Origin: Lysobacterales bacterium
GTDB lineage: Bacteria > Pseudomonadota > Gammaproteobacteria > Xanthomonadales > SZUA-36
NCBI GenBank assembly: GCA_029287515.1
Contig: JARFQZ010000164.1
Location: forward strand, 1 to 27,540
DNA length: 27,540 nucleotides
Direction: 5' to 3'
Part shown: positions 24,701 through 27,540 of the stretch, in pieces
Layout of the letters: each line of letters begins with the position of its first letter
How positions within the stretch are numbered: position 1 is the stretch's first letter
Translations under genes and position numbers: made by a program
Notes under the pieces: model-generated
The model's database searches: none
Told to the model about the DNA's origin: nothing
The model's input: only the letters and a program-made list of their open reading frames with translations

Positions 24701-24878
24701 CATGCTGCCACTGATGCTGATGCCCGGTGCCGGGACCGAACTGTACCGGGGCATGGCGGCTGTCATTGTGGGCGGGATGCTGGTCAGCACGGTATTTACG
24801 TTGATTCTGTTGCCCAGCCTGCTCAGAATGAACGAGGAATTGAAGCCGGCGAGCAAGCTGGTACCTGAATTGGCGTGA
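21795..24878 (+). CDS. RND efflux transporter permease (AcrB/HAE family)
   Basis: The 1027-residue inner-membrane pump component has the full RND layout: a first membrane helix near 10-30, a large periplasmic domain, a cluster of helices (about 335-475), a second large periplasmic loop and a final helix cluster (about 855-1015). It would export substrates by proton antiport with the adaptor encoded next. In the helix-4 relay, AcrB has two adjacent Asp; here only Asp403 is kept (VLDAAIVVLEN) and the next residue is Ala404. In helix 10 the AcrB lysine is replaced by Asn925 (VVNNAILLVY). This subset occurs in other RND pumps. Start is GTG 21795 with a poor ribosome-binding site. The stop overlaps the adaptor start by four bases. 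Confidence 0.95.
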   Translation: MTLTKISLSNPVAVVVACILIGIFGVLSLTRLPIQMTPDIARPEISIWTEWRASAPNEIESEIIEPQERVLRSIPGLLRMQSTAQFGRAIINLQFVIGSDMNRALIEVMNRLNQVPRYPVDALEPVISLGGEDFDKVIAWFAITARQGNPRPIESYQDFIDDTVITRIERVPGVSRVGSFGGRKHEVRITFDPFKAANIGLDLTEIALQLGENADVSAGLNEVGRREYTLRFSGKYDVTSLGELVLEWREGKPVLLRDVARVEMTMVDATNILHQNGGPSVAIYVIPESGVNVYEIMSDLKATVADLGENELDWNNLDISQDSDDTVYISASVGMVRNNLLLGVSLAIVVLWWFLRKFRATLIVALAIPLCLLMAFMVLDFTGRTLNIISLAGLAFATGMVLDAAIVVLENIFRQREAGLSGNEASMRGVSQVWGALLASTATTVAIFMPVIFLQNEAGQLFSDLAVTISAAVVASLLVAVTVLPTAAANWVKGEAIDDHHRSWWHWVTSHIMSWTSTPRKRWSWVGILTLTPVALALFLVPPADYLPEGKKNFVMGFMITAPGMGMDTAAEELVDVIDARLAPYLSGEKTPQIKSYFLGTAKGWGSFIGGEAMHDEDVDELIGIFNREIVAGFPDTFGFVGRDPIFGGSRGGRKIDIDLSADSFDSLLAAGRTGFYTVMQALPEANVRPVPGLELAEPEIRLIPNDRKIAEVGWNRSRMATVVRAMGDGAFLGEYFDGTRRYYVVMRAENWYSPEELGALPVATANGDVLALGELASVTRTAGPSNIRRIDRKRTLTLEVTPPPDMAMEEALNIIKQQVAPSILESMPEGGTVRYRGTAEALDEALTSMTGSFILAVVILYLLISALFRSFRDSLLVVLTLPMATIGGVVSLRLVDLALFASGGQQMDLLTMIGFVILLGLVVNNAILLVYRARDAEREGMSRRDAVESAVRLRLRPILMSTTTSIFGMLPLMLMPGAGTELYRGMAAVIVGGMLVSTVFTLILLPSLLRMNEELKPASKLVPELA

Positions 24879-25930
24879 ATATGAGAATTACAGCGTTTTC
24901 CGGAATAGGCCTTGCCATCTGGTTATTGATTGTACCGGCCCCGGGCTGGGCGCAGATGGGGGGTCCGGCCCTGGTCAAAGTGGCTGAAGCCGCTGTCAAG
25001 GACATTGCGTCTATCACCCGGGTGCCCGGCACGGTCGTCAGCCGGAACGACGCCAGGCTATCGGCGGAGGTCCCGGGAAGGCTCACAGAGGTTGCGGACG
25101 TGGGAACCGAGGTCAGGGCTGGTGAGCGGGTGGCCAGGATAGAAGCCACCACTCTGCAATTACGCAACGAAGAGCTTTTGGCGCGGGTGACACGTGCCGA
25201 AGCCAGGTTGCGGTTCCTGGAGAGCGAAGAGCAGAGGTTCAGCCAGTTGGCGGAGGAAAATCTGGCGGCCGAGACGCAACTCGAGCAGACCCGGTCAGAC
25301 CGGGACGTCGCCCGTGGCGATCTTGAGATCGCCAGGGCAATCCTGGGTCAGAATGCGGACCGCTTGGCGAGGACGAATCTGCTTGCGCCCTTCGACGGAA
25401 TTGTGGTGGAGCGCCTGATGACCCCGGGGGAGCGTGTCGAAGAGGGCGGTGAAGTCGTCAGGCTGGTTGATCAGGAGCATCTCGAAATCATAGCGAGGGC
25501 GCCGCTGGAGTACTTCAGTTATGTTCGGAAGGGCCAGGCGTTGTACTTGAGTGCGGGGGAAATCAGTTCGGTCGGCATTGTCCGCACGGTGGTCGCGGTG
25601 GGGGACGAGCAAACACACCAGTTTGAATTGCGAATCGACCTGAAAGGTTCGCCTTTTCCGGTCGGACAGACGATGCGGGTAGCCATTCCGACGTCGGCGA
25701 CTCGCAAAGTGCTGACTGTTCCAAGAGACGCCCTCGTGCTGCGCCCCGAGGGCCAGAGTGTTTTTGTCGTGGACTCGAACAACCAGGCCCAACAGGTAAC
25801 CGTGACGGTCGGTGTCGGCCAGGGTGAGGACGTGGAGGTTCTGGGCGATATTTCATCGGGCGACCAGGTAGTGATTCGTGGAAACGAACGCCTGCAGCCC
25901 GGTCAGGAAGTCAGCGTGATGGACGGTTGA
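24875..25930 (+). CDS. RND efflux periplasmic adaptor (membrane fusion protein)
   Basis: The 351-residue adaptor bridges the RND permease to an outer-membrane channel. It starts at GTG 24875, overlapping the permease stop (a second in-frame ATG at 24881 is also possible). Signal peptide ends at about 26 (GWA), with no lipobox, so the protein is soluble or loosely attached. Order: beta-barrel start, lipoyl-like half (SAEVPGRLTEVADVGTEVRAG), alpha-helical hairpin about 90-160 with Glu/Arg/Ala-rich coiled coil, second lipoyl half (APFDGIVVERLMTPGERVEEG), then beta-barrel and membrane-proximal domain (VPRDALV, ISSGDQVVIRGNERLQPGQEV). No outer-membrane factor gene is in this operon, so a TolC-like protein must be encoded elsewhere. 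Confidence 0.95.
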   Translation: MNMRITAFSGIGLAIWLLIVPAPGWAQMGGPALVKVAEAAVKDIASITRVPGTVVSRNDARLSAEVPGRLTEVADVGTEVRAGERVARIEATTLQLRNEELLARVTRAEARLRFLESEEQRFSQLAEENLAAETQLEQTRSDRDVARGDLEIARAILGQNADRLARTNLLAPFDGIVVERLMTPGERVEEGGEVVRLVDQEHLEIIARAPLEYFSYVRKGQALYLSAGEISSVGIVRTVVAVGDEQTHQFELRIDLKGSPFPVGQTMRVAIPTSATRKVLTVPRDALVLRPEGQSVFVVDSNNQAQQVTVTVGVGQGEDVEVLGDISSGDQVVIRGNERLQPGQEVSVMDG

Positions 25931-27213
25931 TGCCCCAGGCGGCCAACCCCGGTCAAAGCAACAATTTTCTGGAACGCCTGGTCCAGGTCGAGCATGGTGA
26001 ATGGCCACGCCTGGCGATCGCCTTTTCGTACTTTTTCTTTCTCCTTGGCGGATATTTCATGCTGCGTCCCCTGCGGGGCGCAGTAGCGGCGAACAACAGC
26101 GAAATCCTCCATTGGCTTTACACAGGCACTTTTGCCGCCATGCTGCTGATTGTGCCGGTTTTCGGCTTTCTCGTCTCCCGTTTCAGGCGCGGCCAGTTCA
26201 TTCCGGCCATTTACCTGTTTTTCATTTCGCACCTGGTACTGTTCGCGGTTTTTTTCGAAGGCGACGCCACCCCCTCATGGCTGCAGCGGACGTTTTATAT
26301 CTGGTTGAGCGTGTTCAACCTGTTTGTCGTATCCGTATTCTGGAGTTTCATGGCCGATATTTTCAGGCCGGGGCAGGCCCAGCGACTGTTTGGCTTCATC
26401 ATGGCAGGCGGCAGTGTCGGGGCGATCATCGCGCCCTCGATAACCAAGAGTATCGTGCCTGCCTGGGGGGCCACAGGGGTAATGATCACGGCTTCTTTTT
26501 CTCTTTTGCTGGCTACGTTGCTGGCGATTCTATTGGGTCGATTTGCCCGAAAGGACCGGGAAAACAAGCCGACGGAGGTCATTGGCGGCAGTGTCTGGGA
26601 AGGCGCAGCCAGGGTGTTCCGCTCAGAATATCTCCTTTACGCCTGCCTGCTGATGCTGTTGCACAACCTGACATCTACCTTCCTGTTCAACGGCCTGGCA
26701 GTCCTGGTCAGTGAGCATATTACCGGTTTCGATGAACGCACGAGGTTCTTCAGCCATGTGGACCAGGCCGTCCAGATCCTGGCGTTCCTGTTCCAGTTTC
26801 TTATCACGGCGCGGCTGGTCCGCTACCTGGGAATGCCGAAAACCCTGGTGTTGATCCCCACGGTGCTCGCGGGTGGATTCATCATTCTCGGCAGTTCCAT
26901 GGGGCTGGTGCTGTTCGCAGCGGTCCAGGTAGCGCAGCGATCCCTGAACTACGGCATGCTGGGGCCGACCAAGGAAATGCTTTTTACGGTGGTCGACCGC
27001 GAAACGAAGTATAAAAGCAAGAATTTCATAGACACCGCGGTTTACCGGGGCAGCGATGTTACCGCGAGCTGGATTTTCAAGGGCCTGACCTCGGCAGGAT
27101 TGTCCATTGCCCAGATTGCCTGGGTTTACGTCCCGGTCATGGGGTTGTGGGCCTTTGGCGCCTGGCGTTTGGGTCAGATTTACACGCGGATGAAAGCAAA
27201 AGCCGTTGCCTGA
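25930..27213 (+). CDS. MFS-superfamily membrane protein, ATP/ADP-translocase-like
   Basis: A 427-residue polytopic protein with about twelve hydrophobic segments. The ATG at 25930 overlaps the adaptor stop (TGATG), so translation is probably coupled; an in-frame TTG at 25927 is less likely. Sequence blocks such as YFMLRPLRGAVAANN, FWSFMADIFRPGQAQRLFGF, MAGGSVGAIIAPS and the late KEMLFTVVDRETKYKSKN suggest the bacterial group usually labelled MFS or AAA (ATP:ADP antiporter)-like. Real nucleotide transport has been shown for parasite and plastid members; free-living bacterial members are uncharacterised. It ends immediately next to the convergent ABC gene. Confidence 0.85.
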   Translation: MPQAANPGQSNNFLERLVQVEHGEWPRLAIAFSYFFFLLGGYFMLRPLRGAVAANNSEILHWLYTGTFAAMLLIVPVFGFLVSRFRRGQFIPAIYLFFISHLVLFAVFFEGDATPSWLQRTFYIWLSVFNLFVVSVFWSFMADIFRPGQAQRLFGFIMAGGSVGAIIAPSITKSIVPAWGATGVMITASFSLLLATLLAILLGRFARKDRENKPTEVIGGSVWEGAARVFRSEYLLYACLLMLLHNLTSTFLFNGLAVLVSEHITGFDERTRFFSHVDQAVQILAFLFQFLITARLVRYLGMPKTLVLIPTVLAGGFIILGSSMGLVLFAAVQVAQRSLNYGMLGPTKEMLFTVVDRETKYKSKNFIDTAVYRGSDVTASWIFKGLTSAGLSIAQIAWVYVPVMGLWAFGAWRLGQIYTRMKAKAVA

Positions 27214-27540
27214 TCACCCGGGGCCTGCTGCCGGGTGAAAACGCGGGCCGCTCTCGCTTTCCAGGCGCTCCACGGGGCAGTGATACAGCTTTGCCAGGCT
27301 GGATTCGTTAAGCATGTCCGGGGCAGAACCGGCGCACCACTCGCCATCCCCGAACAACATGACGACATGGCTGCAGTAACGGGCTGCCAGGTTGATGTCG
27401 TGGAGTGCCGCAAACGCTGAATGCGTGCCTGAAAGGACGCGTTCGTGGACCATGCTCATGATTTCGACCTGGTGCTTCAGATCCAGGTGGTTGGTCGGCT
27501 CATCCAGAAGCATGATTTCCGGTTCCTGCACCAGCAGTGC
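27214..27540 (-). CDS. ABC transporter ATP-binding protein, C-terminal part (iron-siderophore/cobalamin type)
   Basis: This gene enters from the right edge; only the last 108 codons and the stop are inside the window. On the minus strand it reads ALLVQEPEIMLLDEPTNHLDLKHQ, which holds Walker B (MLLDEP) and the D-loop (NHLD), then the H-loop histidine in ALHDINLAARYCSHVVML. The tail GSAPDMLNESSLAKLYHCPVERLE is like that of FecE/BtuD/HmuV-type ATPases that drive import of ferric siderophores, heme or cobalamin. Walker A and the signature motif are beyond the edge. Its stop codon (27214-27216) directly abuts the stop of the convergent MFS gene. Confidence 0.88.
   Translation of the reverse strand, partial: ALLVQEPEIMLLDEPTNHLDLKHQVEIMSMVHERVLSGTHSAFAALHDINLAARYCSHVVMLFGDGEWCAGSAPDMLNESSLAKLYHCPVERLESESGPRFHPAAGPG

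Noticed and set aside
27214..27238. Perfect eight-pair inverted repeat (TCACCCGG / CCGGGTGA) at the MFS/ABC junction
   Set aside because: It has no T run after it on the plus strand (AAAA follows) or on the minus strand, and it lies in the coding end of the ABC gene; it may be a weak bidirectional signal but I cannot support a terminator.
1..27540. CRISPR array, IS element, prophage, toxin-antitoxin or tRNA gene
   Set aside because: No direct repeat arrays, transposase or integrase frames, or cloverleaf with a T-loop sequence were noticed on either strand.

Overview
The window comes from a Gram-negative bacterium, almost certainly a gammaproteobacterium. The evidence is a divergent PBP1A gene next to a pilMNOPQ operon with an outer-membrane secretin, an M1 aminopeptidase of the E. 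coli PepN type, a glutaminyl-tRNA synthetase of gammaproteobacterial type, several lipobox proteins and an RND efflux pair. No rRNA, tRNA, IS element, CRISPR array or phage gene was seen. Genes are closely packed, third codon positions are mostly G or C, and this looks like ordinary chromosomal core with some lineage-specific small genes. The exact genus cannot be read from the sequence.

Layout, left to right. (1) 1-5480: the 5' end of mrcA/ponA (minus) faces the type IV pilus alignment operon pilMNOPQ (plus), which ends in a strong hairpin. (2) 5498-7503: a DUF938 methyltransferase overlapping a free-methionine-(R)-sulfoxide reductase, convergent with a PLP-dependent serine/threonine dehydratase or racemase. 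(3) 7563-11656: pepN, a small lipoprotein, a 69-residue protein on the minus strand, and a tyrosine-rich lipoprotein. (4) 11715-14740: mnmG, then a noncoding stretch with a predicted structured RNA and a strong intrinsic terminator lying just before a DUF368 (PopT-type) undecaprenyl-phosphate translocase gene. (5) 14810-17490: a secreted two-repeat protein of unknown function (minus) and glnS (plus), with a coding-like frame without a start between them. (6) 17589-21636: lemA plus a membrane M48 metalloprotease with a TerB-like C-terminus, convergent with a GMC-type FAD oxidoreductase. (7) 21795-27540: RND pump permease, its periplasmic adaptor and an ATP/ADP-translocase-like MFS protein in one tightly overlapping run, meeting the 3' end of an iron/cobalamin-type ABC ATPase.

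Working together: PilM-N-O-P form the inner-membrane alignment complex coupling to the PilQ secretin, and divergent PBP1A is a peptidoglycan synthase. PopT recycles the lipid carrier for peptidoglycan. LemA and M48 probably serve membrane protein quality control. The most unusual item is the leader region before popT (about 13675-13796). It combines a -10-like box, two long-range helices that can only coexist as a pseudoknot, a terminator, and a possible competing pairing to the terminator arm. This is the layout of a riboswitch or attenuator, and I do not recognise it as a known class.
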